DNA of 64,000 nt, from NCBI RefSeq assembly GCF_027891095.1, contig NZ_JAQIIO010000001.1, forward strand, positions 343,501 through 407,500, read 5' to 3'. The notes under the pieces were generated by a model. The model was not told the DNA's origin. It was given only the letters and a program-made list of their open reading frames with translations, and ran no database searches. Position numbers and translations under genes: made by a program. This document shows positions 29,188 through 38,619 of the stretch, in pieces; position 1 is the first letter of the stretch, and each line of letters starts with the position of its first letter. Source of the stretch: Aliiroseovarius salicola (GTDB lineage Bacteria; Pseudomonadota; Alphaproteobacteria; Rhodobacterales; Rhodobacteraceae).

Positions 29188-29445
29188 ATGTCTGACAACT
29201 CATCCAACGATGCATATTGGTCTGCCAATGTGCGCATCATCAAGATCAGCCTCGTAATCTGGGCGCTGGTCTCATTCGGGTTCGGCATCCTGCTGCGTCC
29301 ATTGCTGAGCGGCATCGCCGTCGGCGGAACCGATCTGGGCTTCTGGTTTGCCCAACAAGGTTCGATCCTGGTCTTCCTGGCGCTGATCTTTTTCTACGCC
29401 TGGCGGATGAACAAACTCGACGCCGAACACGGCGTGGAAGAGTAA
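29188..29445 (+). CDS. DUF4212 small subunit of Na+/solute symporter
   Basis: Protein of 85 residues with two transmembrane helices (SLVIWALVSFGFGILLRPLL and QGSILVFLALIFFYAWRM), matching the DUF4212 family, the putative small subunit encoded next to sodium/solute symporters. It starts at ATG 29188 after AGGGAGGAGG; longer in-frame extensions upstream run into the terminator. The symporter gene follows 15 bases later. With acs nearby, uptake of acetate or a related short acid is likely. Confidence 0.9.
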   Translation: MSDNSSNDAYWSANVRIIKISLVIWALVSFGFGILLRPLLSGIAVGGTDLGFWFAQQGSILVFLALIFFYAWRMNKLDAEHGVEE

Positions 29446-29460
29446 GGGAGCTGGAAACAG

Positions 29461-31224
29461 ATGGATCAGTTTACACTCAACTGGATGTTCATCGGGGCAA
29501 GCTTCTTGCTCTATATCGGCATCGCAATCTGGGCTCGCGCCGGATCGACGTCGGAATTTTACGCTGCGGGTCGTGGCGTTCACCCTGTAACCAACGGTAT
29601 GGCAACGGCTGCTGACTGGATGTCGGCTGCGTCGTTCATCTCGATGGCAGGTCTTATCGCCTTCACCGGCTACGACAACTCGTCCTTCCTGATGGGTTGG
29701 ACTGGCGGTTACGTGCTTCTTGCACTGCTGCTCGCCCCTTACCTGCGTAAGTTCGGCAAGTTCACCGTGTCGGAATTCATTGGCGACCGTTTCTACAGCC
29801 CGACCGCACGCCTTGTGGCCGTGATCTGTCTGATCGTTGCGTCAACCACATACGTGATCGGTCAGATGACCGGTGTTGGTGTTGCGTTTGGCCGCTTCCT
29901 TGAAGTGGACAAAACAACCGGCCTGTTCATCGGCGCCACGGTTGTGTTTGCCTACGCCGTGTTCGGCGGCATGAAGGGTGTGACCTACACTCAGGTTGCT
30001 CAGTACTGCGTTCTGATTGTTGCCTACACCATCCCGGCAATCTTCATCTCGCTGCAGCTGACCGGCAACCCGATCCCGGGTCTGGGCCTGTTTGGCGATC
30101 ACGTCGCATCAGGTGAACCTCTGCTGGCCAAACTGGACACGCTGGTTCAGGAACTTGGGTTTGCGAGCTACACAGGACACCATGCGGATACGCTCAACAT
30201 GGTACTGTTCACCCTGTCGCTGATGATCGGTACGGCTGGTCTGCCGCACGTGATCATGCGCTTCTTCACCGTGCCGAAAGTTGCTGACGCACGTTGGTCG
30301 GCTGGTTGGACCCTGGTGTTTATCGCGCTGCTGTACCTGACCGCTCCGGCTGTTGGTGCCATGGCTCGACTGAACCTGATCACCACCGTTTATCCTGAAA
30401 GCACTGCTTCGGCTCCGATCGATTACGAAGCACGTCCTGACTGGATGGCGACCTGGGAAAAGACCGGTCTTCTGAAGTACGAAGACAAGAATGGCGACGG
30501 CAAAATTCAGTGGTACAACGAGAAGTCGGCTGACTTTGCTGCGACCGCTGAAGAGCGTGGCTGGAAAGGTTCCGAGCTTTCGGTGAACCGTGACATCCTC
30601 GTGCTGGCCAACCCGGAAATTGCACAGCTTCCAGGCTGGGTGATTGCTCTGGTGGCTGCTGGTGGTCTTGCGGCTGCTCTGTCGACCGCTGCGGGTCTGT
30701 TGCTCGCGATCTCGTCGGCTGTCTCACACGACCTTATCAAAGGCGCGATCAATCCGAACATTTCGGAAAAAGGCGAACTTCTGTCCGCCCGGATCGCAAT
30801 GGCCGTGGCCATTTGTGTGGCAACCTATCTGGGTCTGAACCCACCGGGCTTCGCGGCTCAAACCGTGGCACTCGCCTTCGGTCTGGCTGCTGCGTCGATC
30901 TTCCCGGCTCTGATGATGGGCATCTTTACCAAGGTGAACAACAAAGGTGCCGTGGCCGGTATGCTGGCAGGTCTGATCATTACCCTGATCTACATCTTCC
31001 TGCACAAAGGCTGGTTCTTCATCCCGGGCACCAACAGCTTCACGGATGCTGATCCGCTGCTCGGCACCATCAAGTCGACCTCGTTCGGCGCCATCGGTGC
31101 AATGATCAACTTCGCAGTTGCCTTCGTTGTGTCGAAATCGTCCGATCCGATCCCGGCCGAAGTTGAAGATCTTGTGGAAAGCGTTCGCGTACCGAAAGGT
31201 GCAAGCGCCGCTCTGGACCACTAA
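29461..31224 (+). CDS. sodium/solute symporter, acetate-permease type large subunit
   Basis: Transporter of 587 residues of the SSS family with about 13 transmembrane helices; it starts FTLNWMFIGASFLLYIGIAI and includes ATAADWMSAASFISMAGLIA with the family's Na+-site pattern. The loop around residues 340-355 has DKNGDGKIQWYNE, similar to a calcium-binding EF-hand loop. Pairing with a DUF4212 subunit puts it in the two-component symporter subgroup related to ActP/YjcG. Codon choice differs from its neighbours (more GCT, GGT and CTG), consistent with high expression. A strong terminator follows. Confidence 0.9.
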   Translation: MDQFTLNWMFIGASFLLYIGIAIWARAGSTSEFYAAGRGVHPVTNGMATAADWMSAASFISMAGLIAFTGYDNSSFLMGWTGGYVLLALLLAPYLRKFGKFTVSEFIGDRFYSPTARLVAVICLIVASTTYVIGQMTGVGVAFGRFLEVDKTTGLFIGATVVFAYAVFGGMKGVTYTQVAQYCVLIVAYTIPAIFISLQLTGNPIPGLGLFGDHVASGEPLLAKLDTLVQELGFASYTGHHADTLNMVLFTLSLMIGTAGLPHVIMRFFTVPKVADARWSAGWTLVFIALLYLTAPAVGAMARLNLITTVYPESTASAPIDYEARPDWMATWEKTGLLKYEDKNGDGKIQWYNEKSADFAATAEERGWKGSELSVNRDILVLANPEIAQLPGWVIALVAAGGLAAALSTAAGLLLAISSAVSHDLIKGAINPNISEKGELLSARIAMAVAICVATYLGLNPPGFAAQTVALAFGLAAASIFPALMMGIFTKVNNKGAVAGMLAGLIITLIYIFLHKGWFFIPGTNSFTDADPLLGTIKSTSFGAIGAMINFAVAFVVSKSSDPIPAEVEDLVESVRVPKGASAALDH

Positions 31225-31235
31225 AAACTAAGTTG

Positions 31236-31267
31236 AAGGCCGCCCCGCCGGGCGGCCTTCTTCCCTT
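31236..31267 (+). terminator. strong intrinsic terminator after the symporter
   Basis: Perfect 10-bp stem AAGGCCGCCC / GGGCGGCCTT with loop CGCC, followed by CTTCCCTTTT, 12 bases after the symporter stop. It separates the symporter from the DUF294 gene. Confidence 0.88.
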
Positions 31268-31321
31268 TTGCCTCAAAGCGTGTATTCCTTTGCTGGCAAC
31301 AAGAATTTCAAGGGCTTGACC

Positions 31322-33148
31322 ATGCCTCTTTCCCCCGATCAGATCGAACGTTTCCTAAAATCCGTACACCCCTATGACAGCCTTTCTGGTGAAAAGGTCA
31401 AAGAGCTGGTGCCCAATATCGTGCCGAGTTCCTTTGCCAAAGGTGACGTAATCTATGATCTGAACACTGAGCTGGATGGGCTTTATGTCATCTATGAAGG
31501 TGACGTTGAGGTGCGCGACGAAAACAGCGTATTGATCTCTCATCTGCATCTGCGCAATTCCTTTGGTGAACGGGGTTTGATGCGCAACGGGCGCGCGGTG
31601 ACCCGGGCGGTTGCAGAAAGCGACACCACACTTCTCCTGCTTCCAAAAGACGTGTTCTGGGCGCTCAACAAAAGCGACGAAGCAGTCCGCCGCTTTTTTG
31701 ATCGCAGCCGTCAGCAGAAGACCGAAACGAACGATCTGTCGACAGTGACTGTTGACAATCTGATGGCACCGAATCCAATCACCTGCCCGGCAGACACCAC
31801 AATTCAATCCGCCGCCGAAATGATGGGTGAACACCGGATCTCGTCACTTTGCATAACCGATCAGGACCGATTGACCGGCATCCTGACAACCCGCGATCTG
31901 ACCCACAAAGTTGTTGCCAAAGCACGCGACATATCCGGACCTGTTGCGGATGTTATGGTGACCAAGCCAATTACACTCAGCCCGTCCTCCATTGGGTCAG
32001 ACGTATTGCACCTGATGATGGAAAAACGCATCGGCCATATTCCGATTGTTGAGGCAGGCAAACTTGTGGGCATCGTGACCCAAACCGATCTGACGCGCTT
32101 CCAGACGGTAAGTTCCGCTGAACTTGTGCGCGAGATTGCAATGGCAAGCTCGGCAGGTGAGATGAAAGAGATCACCGCCCGGATCCCCAAGCTTTTGGTA
32201 CAACTGGTTGGATCCGGCCTGTCCCACCAGATTGTCACCCGCCTGATCACCGATGTGGCCGACACCGTTACCCGCCGCCTGTTGACCCTTGCCGAAGATA
32301 AATTGGGATCGCCACCGGTGCCGTATCTGTGGCTGGCCTGCGGCAGTCAGGGGCGACAGGAGCAAACTGGGGTAAGCGATCAGGACAACTGCCTGATCTT
32401 GTCCGATGACGTGACCGATACAGACCGCGACGGCTATTTCGCCCAATTGGCCAAATTTGTCTGTGATGGGCTGGATACCTGCGGCTATGTCTATTGCCCC
32501 GGTGACATGATGGCCACAAATCCGCGCTGGTGTCAGCCGGTGTCGGTGTGGAAAAAGTACTTCGTCGGCTGGATCAACAAACCCGATCCGGAAGCGCAGA
32601 TGCTGGCATCGGTTATGTTCGACCTGCGCCCCATTGGCGGCGACGACACGCTGTTTGATGGTTTGCAAAAGGCCACGCTGGAGATGGCCGAGAAGAACTC
32701 GATCTTCGTCGCCCACATGGTGTCAAACAGCCTGAAACACACCCCGCCGCTGGGGTTGCTTCGCGGGTTTGCCACAATCCGGTCGGGCGAGCATAAAAAC
32801 CAGCTCGACATGAAACATAATGGTGTGGTGCCAGTGGTTGATCTCGGTCGGATCTATGCCTTGCAGGGAAAGCTGAGCGAAGTGAACACCCGCGCCCGCC
32901 TGGAAGCCGCCCAGCGTGCTGGCGTACTCAGTGGTTCCGGCGGCAGCGACCTGCTTGACGCCTATGATCTGATTGCCGACACCCGGCTGGAACATCAGGC
33001 TGCCCAGATCCGTCAGGGTCAGGCCCCCGACAATTTTCTGTCCCCCTCCGACCTGTCCGATTTTGAACGCAGCCACCTGCGCGATGCATTTGTGGTGGTG
33101 AAATCAATGCAAAGTTCAATTGGACATGGTCGCGGGGCCTTCAGTTAA
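31322..33148 (+). CDS. cNMP-binding/CBS/DUF294 nucleotidyltransferase-like protein
   Basis: Protein of 608 residues with four parts: a cyclic-nucleotide-binding-like domain (about 15-130), a CBS pair (about 150-265; VDNLMAPNPITCPADTTIQ and TKPITLSPSSIGSDVLHLMM), a DUF294 nucleotidyltransferase domain with GSQGRQEQTGVSDQDN near 341-356, and a C-terminal helical DUF294 domain. The motif resembles GlnD-type uridylyltransferases, so it may modify a partner in response to nucleotides. Genes of this type are known neighbours of DUF4212/symporter and DnaQ-like genes. The start at ATG 31322 is preferred to an upstream TTG. Confidence 0.88.
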   Translation: MPLSPDQIERFLKSVHPYDSLSGEKVKELVPNIVPSSFAKGDVIYDLNTELDGLYVIYEGDVEVRDENSVLISHLHLRNSFGERGLMRNGRAVTRAVAESDTTLLLLPKDVFWALNKSDEAVRRFFDRSRQQKTETNDLSTVTVDNLMAPNPITCPADTTIQSAAEMMGEHRISSLCITDQDRLTGILTTRDLTHKVVAKARDISGPVADVMVTKPITLSPSSIGSDVLHLMMEKRIGHIPIVEAGKLVGIVTQTDLTRFQTVSSAELVREIAMASSAGEMKEITARIPKLLVQLVGSGLSHQIVTRLITDVADTVTRRLLTLAEDKLGSPPVPYLWLACGSQGRQEQTGVSDQDNCLILSDDVTDTDRDGYFAQLAKFVCDGLDTCGYVYCPGDMMATNPRWCQPVSVWKKYFVGWINKPDPEAQMLASVMFDLRPIGGDDTLFDGLQKATLEMAEKNSIFVAHMVSNSLKHTPPLGLLRGFATIRSGEHKNQLDMKHNGVVPVVDLGRIYALQGKLSEVNTRARLEAAQRAGVLSGSGGSDLLDAYDLIADTRLEHQAAQIRQGQAPDNFLSPSDLSDFERSHLRDAFVVVKSMQSSIGHGRGAFS

Positions 33149-33172
33149 ACGCACAAACAGAGAGGACATCAG

Positions 33173-33703
33173 ATGTTTTACGAATTGGTTGCCACCCTGT
33201 TTGCAGGGTTTGCAATGGCCGGGGTGGTGATGCTGTTAAACCACGCCACCCGCGGTCGCCTTCCCAAATGGGCGATGCCCGTTGGCGCGGGGCTTGCGAT
33301 GATCGCAGCGACAATTGCCAACGAATACGCTTGGTATGATCGCACTGTGGACGCGATGCCCGAAGGGTTGAGCGTCATCATGAAACATGAAAACCGCGCT
33401 ATCTATCGCCCATGGTCCTATGCCGTCCCGTTTGTGGACAGATTTGTCGCCGTGGATGATCTTACAGAGCGCACCCACCCCGAACACCCCAATCTGCGCA
33501 TCGTCGAAACGCTTTTCATGGGACGTTGGGCTGCCCCCGAAAAACTCATCGTTTTGGTGGACTGCGCCACAATGAAGCGCGCGCAACTGATGGATGAGGT
33601 CTCATTTGGAGATGGGGGGTCTGTGGATGGAGTCAGCTGGATCGCGTCAGATCAGGATGATCCGCTGATCGCACATGTCTGCGCCACCGGGGCCGGGTCA
33701 TGA
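33173..33703 (+). CDS. small membrane protein of acetate module, unknown function
   Basis: Protein of 176 residues with two N-terminal transmembrane helices (LVATLFAGFAMAGVVMLLNH and WAMPVGAGLAMIAATIANEY) and a soluble C-terminal domain with no motif I recognise. Its stop overlaps the exonuclease start by 4 bases and it lies 24 bases after the DUF294 gene, so it belongs to this operon. Confidence 0.75.
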   Translation: MFYELVATLFAGFAMAGVVMLLNHATRGRLPKWAMPVGAGLAMIAATIANEYAWYDRTVDAMPEGLSVIMKHENRAIYRPWSYAVPFVDRFVAVDDLTERTHPEHPNLRIVETLFMGRWAAPEKLIVLVDCATMKRAQLMDEVSFGDGGSVDGVSWIASDQDDPLIAHVCATGAGS

Positions 33704-35115
33704 AACCGCTCGCCCGCCTATCCTTGCGATTCAGAAACTTTCTGTTCTTTGCGCTCCTCGCAATGATGTCGATCGGAGCAACCCTCGGGGCGCTCTACAT
33801 TGGCTATCTGCGCGTCGGGGAGGTAGGCGTTGCATCGGGGTTTATTTTCGCAGGCGTAATGGCGTTTTTTGCCCAGCTTGCTGTCACTGCCAGCATCTGG
33901 TTTCTCTTTGATGAAAACATCGCCCGCCCTATTGAAAAACTCGCCGTGAGCCTACGCGCCAAAGTGCACGCCAAAGCGGGCGGGATCGACGCCCATGAAG
34001 GACGTTATTTGGGTGATCTTGTACATGCGACCGCATCTGTTGCTGAACAACTGTCCAACTCGACACTGGTTCAGGCCAGCGAGGTTGCCCAGGAAACAGC
34101 GAAGTTGAATGCTGACAAAGCACGATTGACAGCGCTCTTGTCCGACATCCCGCTTGCGATGGTGCTGATCAGCCCAAACCACCAGATCGTGCTATATGAC
34201 AGCCAGGCTGCGGGTATTTTGTCGCAAGTTTCCCCACCCAGATTGAACGCTTCGATTTTTGAGTATTTTCAGGAAGGGCCCTTCATGAAGGCCCACAAGA
34301 AAATGGTGGAAACCGGATCTGAACAAAAATTCTCCGACCGTTCTGCCCATTTCGCATTTCAATTCGAAGCGCGGATCAAGCCGCTGGACAGCGGTGATGG
34401 CTACATGCTGGTCATTGACGAAACACAAGCCGAATTTGCCCCGGAAGCTGCCCGCCCGGTCGTTTTCGATTTCGATTTGATGGAAGCCGACAGCACCACC
34501 GACTTGTGGACCGCAGACCTGAATGATCTCACATTTGTGGTGTTCGATACCGAAACAACCGGGTTGCAACCTCACAAAGACGAAATTGTTCAGATCGGTG
34601 CCGTGCGTGTTGTGAAGTCGAAAATCATCGCGGGAGAAGAAATCAACATGCTGGTCGACCCGGGACGCCCCATTCCGCCAGCCTCGACCAAGGTCCATGG
34701 GATCACCGATGCCATGGTAAATGGTGCCGATACAACAATACCCGCGACGCAAAAGCTTCACAGCTTTGCCATCGGGTCGGTTCTGGTTGCCCATAATGCC
34801 CCGTTTGACATGGCTTTTCTTCACAATCATGAAAAAGAGGCTGGGCTGTCATGGGATCATCCAATTCTGGATACTGTGCTTTTGTCTGCGGTCCTGTTTG
34901 GCCGCACCGAAGTGCATACGCTCGATGCACTCTGTGAAAGACTTGACGTAGAGATCCCCCCCGAGCTTCGGCACACAGCGCTTGGCGACGCCCATGCCAC
35001 TGCAGAAGTCCTGTGCAAGATGCTTGCCATGTTGCAATCAAGAGGGATCTCGACCCTCTCCGAAGCGGTGGCAGAAGCGAAAACACACTCGCGTCTGCTG
35101 AAAGATCTGAACTAA
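33700..35115 (+). CDS. membrane-anchored DnaQ-like 3'-5' exonuclease
   Basis: Protein of 471 residues. Two transmembrane helices at the N-terminus (about 13-75) and a HAMP-like segment (EKLAVSLRAKVHAKAG) are followed by a PAS-like region (about 135-245) and a DEDDh exonuclease domain (about 280-460). The latter has FVVFDTETTG (first Asp-Glu), HNAPFDMAFL, and HTALGDAHATAEV (His-Asp). DnaQ homologues are normally soluble proofreading subunits; here the sensor-like membrane part suggests a signalling role in the symporter/DUF294 module. The link to regulation is inference. Confidence 0.88.
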   Translation: MKPLARLSLRFRNFLFFALLAMMSIGATLGALYIGYLRVGEVGVASGFIFAGVMAFFAQLAVTASIWFLFDENIARPIEKLAVSLRAKVHAKAGGIDAHEGRYLGDLVHATASVAEQLSNSTLVQASEVAQETAKLNADKARLTALLSDIPLAMVLISPNHQIVLYDSQAAGILSQVSPPRLNASIFEYFQEGPFMKAHKKMVETGSEQKFSDRSAHFAFQFEARIKPLDSGDGYMLVIDETQAEFAPEAARPVVFDFDLMEADSTTDLWTADLNDLTFVVFDTETTGLQPHKDEIVQIGAVRVVKSKIIAGEEINMLVDPGRPIPPASTKVHGITDAMVNGADTTIPATQKLHSFAIGSVLVAHNAPFDMAFLHNHEKEAGLSWDHPILDTVLLSAVLFGRTEVHTLDALCERLDVEIPPELRHTALGDAHATAEVLCKMLAMLQSRGISTLSEAVAEAKTHSRLLKDLN

Positions 35116-35147
35116 CACACCCGCGGGACCGGAACAGGTTTCTAGCG

Positions 35148-35366
35148 TCAACCAAAGCCACGATCTATCAACCGCCGCTGAACCCGGCCGGGGTAGTCGG
35201 TCACGATGGCGTCGACTTGCAGGTCAATCATCCGCTCGATGTCGGCAGGCTCATTCACCGTCCAGACCGCCACACAAAGACCGCATTCCCGCGCAAGGGC
35301 CAGATCATCTGCCGTTAAGTCCCTGACATTCGGACACCACAGCGAACCACCGGCCTCATCGAACAT
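35148..35366 (-). pseudogene. glycerophosphodiester phosphodiesterase, C-terminal fragment
   Basis: About 72 codons reading as the C-terminus of a GDPD: SLWCPNVRDLTADDLAL, then CGLCVAVWTVNEPADIERM and VDAIVTDYPGRVQRRL. The WTVN and TDYP motifs are the last conserved blocks of the family. A stop lies just upstream in frame and no N-terminal part with the catalytic residues is present, so the gene has lost about three quarters of its length. The 143 bases between it and the next gene hold nothing I recognise. Confidence 0.82.
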
Positions 35367-35509
35367 TTCGCTGAAAGCCTACAGCCTTACGTGTTGGACC
35401 CCACAAACGGATAGGTCGGGGTGGTGAGATCCCGACAGATGCTTGCTGAACGCAGCTTGCTCGGTGAATAGTGACCACACTGGCCCATGACGCAGCAAAA
35501 ATTCTTGAA

Positions 35510-35884
35510 TTAGGTCAGAGACTTGCGCCCGATCATGTAATCGATTGTATGAAGCAAGGCCACGACTAAAGCGTTCTGCAAATGCTTACCCTTGCCGTGA
35601 CCGACAAACTCATCATTGTCCCGGGTATCCGAGCGACGCAAATGACATTGCCAGTGGCCGTCGGGTTCAAGTGCTGTGCCGGTTATGTGAATGGTCCAGC
35701 CGGGGACCAGCTTGTCAATCAGCTGGATGGTTTCTTCGACGGATAACCTCTCGCCCGGTTTCTGCATCAAACCGTCTGCGATCGTATAGTCCAACAGCAC
35801 CTTGACGACCGCGTGAGACCACGCCGCGTCAAACGTATCCGCTATCTCGATGCGTTCTGCCAATTCTTTGATATCCATGGCCAT
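35510..35884 (-). CDS. hypothetical protein
   Basis: Protein of 124 residues, soluble and acidic, ending LVVALLHTIDYMIGRKSLT. It contains PGWTIHITGTALEPDGHWQCHLR and GHGKGKHLQNALVVALL, a pattern of a small alpha/beta domain. I do not recognise the family. It is divergent from the PEP synthase gene, sharing a 142-base upstream region with an FNR-like site. Confidence 0.6.
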   Translation of the reverse strand: MAMDIKELAERIEIADTFDAAWSHAVVKVLLDYTIADGLMQKPGERLSVEETIQLIDKLVPGWTIHITGTALEPDGHWQCHLRRSDTRDNDEFVGHGKGKHLQNALVVALLHTIDYMIGRKSLT

Positions 35885-35958
35885 TCAACACCCCCCCAAT
35901 TCGCTTGCAGACAATCCTCGCTTGCCTGTTGGATAGCACATTATCCACACCTGCCACC

Positions 35959-35972
35959 TTGACCCGGATCAA
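35959..35972. promoter_or_regulatory. FNR/Dnr-type box upstream of PEP synthase
   Basis: TTGACCCGGATCAA matches the FNR/FnrL consensus TTGAT-N4-ATCAA at 9 of 10 positions. A possible -10 (TATGAA, 35995-36000) places the box centre near -41.5 from the expected transcript start, the classic activating position. This suggests that ppsA is induced when oxygen is low, fitting a denitrifier. Confidence 0.6.
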
Positions 35973-36026
35973 CGAGAATTTGGGTGGAAAGGGCTATGAA
36001 TAAGGGGCATATGCCGGGAGGATTGC

Positions 36027-38423
36027 ATGACACGTGCTCCAAAAGAAACGTCTTCGATGCTAATTTGGCTGGATAAGATTTCACGGTCAGACATTGCGAA
36101 AGTTGGCGGGAAGAATGCATCTCTCGGAGAGATGCTGCAATCTCTTGCAGATAGTGGGATCCGGGTGCCTCCCGGATTTGCAACCACGGCAGATGCCTAT
36201 CGCAGTTTCATTTCTGCCAACGGTCTGGATCAGAAGCTTAGGGAAGTCCTGTCAAAACTTGACGCAAACCGAACCACTCTGGCCTCTGCGGGACAGGAGA
36301 TCCGCACCGCCATCTCTGAGGGAGTGTGGCCGGATGATATCGAAAGTGACATTCGGACCGCTTATCGCGAGTTGGGAGTACGTGTAGGGCTGGACGAGCC
36401 TTCTGTCGCGGTGCGTTCATCGGCAACGGCCGAAGACCTTCCAGATGCAAGTTTTGCCGGTCAGCAGGAAACCTTTCTTAATGTGCAGGGTGAAGAGGCA
36501 TTGCTCTCAGCCTGTAAAAACTGTCTGGCCTCCCTGTTTACCGACCGGGCGATCACCTACCGGCAAATCAAAGGCTTTGATCACCTTGAGGTTGCCCTAT
36601 CAGTCGGTGTTCAGCACATGGTCCGGTCGGATCAAGCTGGATCAGGTGTCATGTTTTCAATCGACACAGAAAGTGGGTTCGACAAGGTTGTGCTCATCAA
36701 TGCAGCTTGGGGGCTGGGTGAAAATGTCGTGCAGGGTCATGTCGATCCGGATGAATATCAGGTCTACAAACCCTTTCTTGAGCAGGCCAACCTGATCCCG
36801 ATTGTCCACAAGGCGCTTGGGGCAAAAGAAATCAAGATGATCTATGGGCACGAGGAAGGGGCCCCAACCCGGAATGTTCCCACGTCCAAAGCCGAACGCT
36901 CAAAATTCGTTCTTTCCGATCCTGAAATCCTGGAACTGGCGCGTGCAGCTATAAAAATCGAAGCCCACTACGGCGTCGCCATGGATATCGAATGGGCAAA
37001 GGACGGTGAAACCGGTCAGATGTATATTGTGCAGGCTCGCCCCGAAACTGTGCAATCGCGCCGGGAAGCAGATGCATTCAAGACTTACCGGCTCGACGAA
37101 ACCGGGGAGCGTCTTCTGACTGGTCTGAGCGTTGGCAATTCCGTCGCCTCAGGTGAGGTCTGCATGATCCAGGACAGTGCGGACATGGATCGCTTTGTTG
37201 ACGGTGGGATCCTCGTCACCTCGAACACCGACCCGGATTGGGTTCCCATCATGAAACGCGCAGCTGCCATTGTCACGGATCATGGTGGCCGCACCTCTCA
37301 CGCGGCGATCGTTAGCCGAGAGCTTGGCGTGCCGGCGATCGTGGGCACCTCTCATGCGACTGAAATCCTGCATGATGGTCAGCTCATTACCGTTTCCTGC
37401 GCTGAAGGAGAGACAGGGATCATTTATGCCGGCAAAGCCCAAGTCACGGTCGAAGAACGGCATTTGAACCAAATCCCCTCAACAAGGACCAACGTCATGC
37501 TGAACCTGGCAAATCCCGCGGCAGCTTTGCGCTGGTGGAGATTGCCCGCAGATGGGGTTGGGCTGGCGCGAATGGAATTCGTGATCAACAACGAGGTGCA
37601 AGTACACCCGCTGGCGCTCACCCGCTTTGAAGAACTCACTGACACCGGCGTTCAAAATGAGATCGACCAACTCACGCGGGGTTACGAGAACAAAACGGAT
37701 TATTTCGTTAAGAAACTGGCGATGGGGCTCTCGCGGATTGCCGCAACATGGTATCCAAATCCCACCATCATCCGGATGAGCGACTTTAAGACGAATGAAT
37801 ATGCCGACCTTTTGGGAGGGCGGCAATTCGAACCGGCCGAGGAAAACCCGATGATCGGTTTTCGGGGGGCGTCCCGCTACTATGACGATGCCTACCGGGA
37901 TGGGTTTGCTTTGGAATGTCAGGCGATCCGGCATCTTCGTGAAGCGATGGGATTTGACAATGTTATCGTCATGATCCCGTTCTGCCGCACGGTCGAAGAA
38001 GCCGAACGTGTGCTTTCCATAATGGCCGATCACGGGCTTGAACGCGGCAAGAATGGGCTTCAGGTCTATGTCATGTGTGAGATCCCATCAAATGTGATCG
38101 AAGCGGAAGCCTTTGCCGAACGCTTTGACGGGTTTTCCATTGGGTCAAACGATCTGACACAACTGACACTTGGCGTAGACCGGGATTCTGCAGCGCTTGC
38201 GCATCTGTTCAGCGAGCGGGATCCGGCCGTTCTCTGGATGATCGAAACGGTCATTAACAAAGCCCACAGCGCCGGACGAAAAGTGGGGCTCTGTGGTCAG
38301 GCACCGAGCAACGACCCCGATTTCGCGCGCCTGCTCGTTCAGGCGGGCATCGACACGATCTCGGTTACACCGGATAGCTTTTTCGCGGTTAAGGAAAACG
38401 TTGCGGACGCCGAGGCGACCTAG
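36027..38423 (+). CDS. ppsA: phosphoenolpyruvate synthase
   Basis: Enzyme of 798 residues, near the usual PpsA length, converting pyruvate + ATP to PEP + AMP + Pi. The N-terminal ATP-binding domain starts KVGGKNASLGEML and has AVRSSATAEDLPDASFAGQQE. The swivelling His domain has GGRTSHAAIVSRELGVPA (catalytic His about 424). The C-terminal PEP/pyruvate barrel ends with GLCGQAPSNDPDFA, including the catalytic Cys. Start at ATG 36027 after GGGAGGATTGC. PEP synthase supports gluconeogenesis from acetate, in line with the acs module upstream. An FNR-like box precedes it. Confidence 0.95.
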   Translation: MTRAPKETSSMLIWLDKISRSDIAKVGGKNASLGEMLQSLADSGIRVPPGFATTADAYRSFISANGLDQKLREVLSKLDANRTTLASAGQEIRTAISEGVWPDDIESDIRTAYRELGVRVGLDEPSVAVRSSATAEDLPDASFAGQQETFLNVQGEEALLSACKNCLASLFTDRAITYRQIKGFDHLEVALSVGVQHMVRSDQAGSGVMFSIDTESGFDKVVLINAAWGLGENVVQGHVDPDEYQVYKPFLEQANLIPIVHKALGAKEIKMIYGHEEGAPTRNVPTSKAERSKFVLSDPEILELARAAIKIEAHYGVAMDIEWAKDGETGQMYIVQARPETVQSRREADAFKTYRLDETGERLLTGLSVGNSVASGEVCMIQDSADMDRFVDGGILVTSNTDPDWVPIMKRAAAIVTDHGGRTSHAAIVSRELGVPAIVGTSHATEILHDGQLITVSCAEGETGIIYAGKAQVTVEERHLNQIPSTRTNVMLNLANPAAALRWWRLPADGVGLARMEFVINNEVQVHPLALTRFEELTDTGVQNEIDQLTRGYENKTDYFVKKLAMGLSRIAATWYPNPTIIRMSDFKTNEYADLLGGRQFEPAEENPMIGFRGASRYYDDAYRDGFALECQAIRHLREAMGFDNVIVMIPFCRTVEEAERVLSIMADHGLERGKNGLQVYVMCEIPSNVIEAEAFAERFDGFSIGSNDLTQLTLGVDRDSAALAHLFSERDPAVLWMIETVINKAHSAGRKVGLCGQAPSNDPDFARLLVQAGIDTISVTPDSFFAVKENVADAEAT

Positions 38424-38619
38424 GGGCCATCAGAGCAACCAGAACAAGCCTGACGTGAAACGCCTGGAAATAATATTCGGGATTATCGTTGAATTCACTT
38501 CGCGGCTCCCTAATTCACGGCGATTTCCCGCAGTCTTACTCGGCCAGCTCACGCCCCTCCAACACCCCAAATGCAAACCTCGCATCACTCAACTCGACAT
38601 AAAGTGAAGGAGTTTTTAG
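38424..38619. other. spacer between PEP synthase and the DsrE-like gene
   Basis: 196 bases with no gene and no clear terminator. A good Shine-Dalgarno (GAAGGAG, 38606-38612) serves the next gene. Confidence 0.4.
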
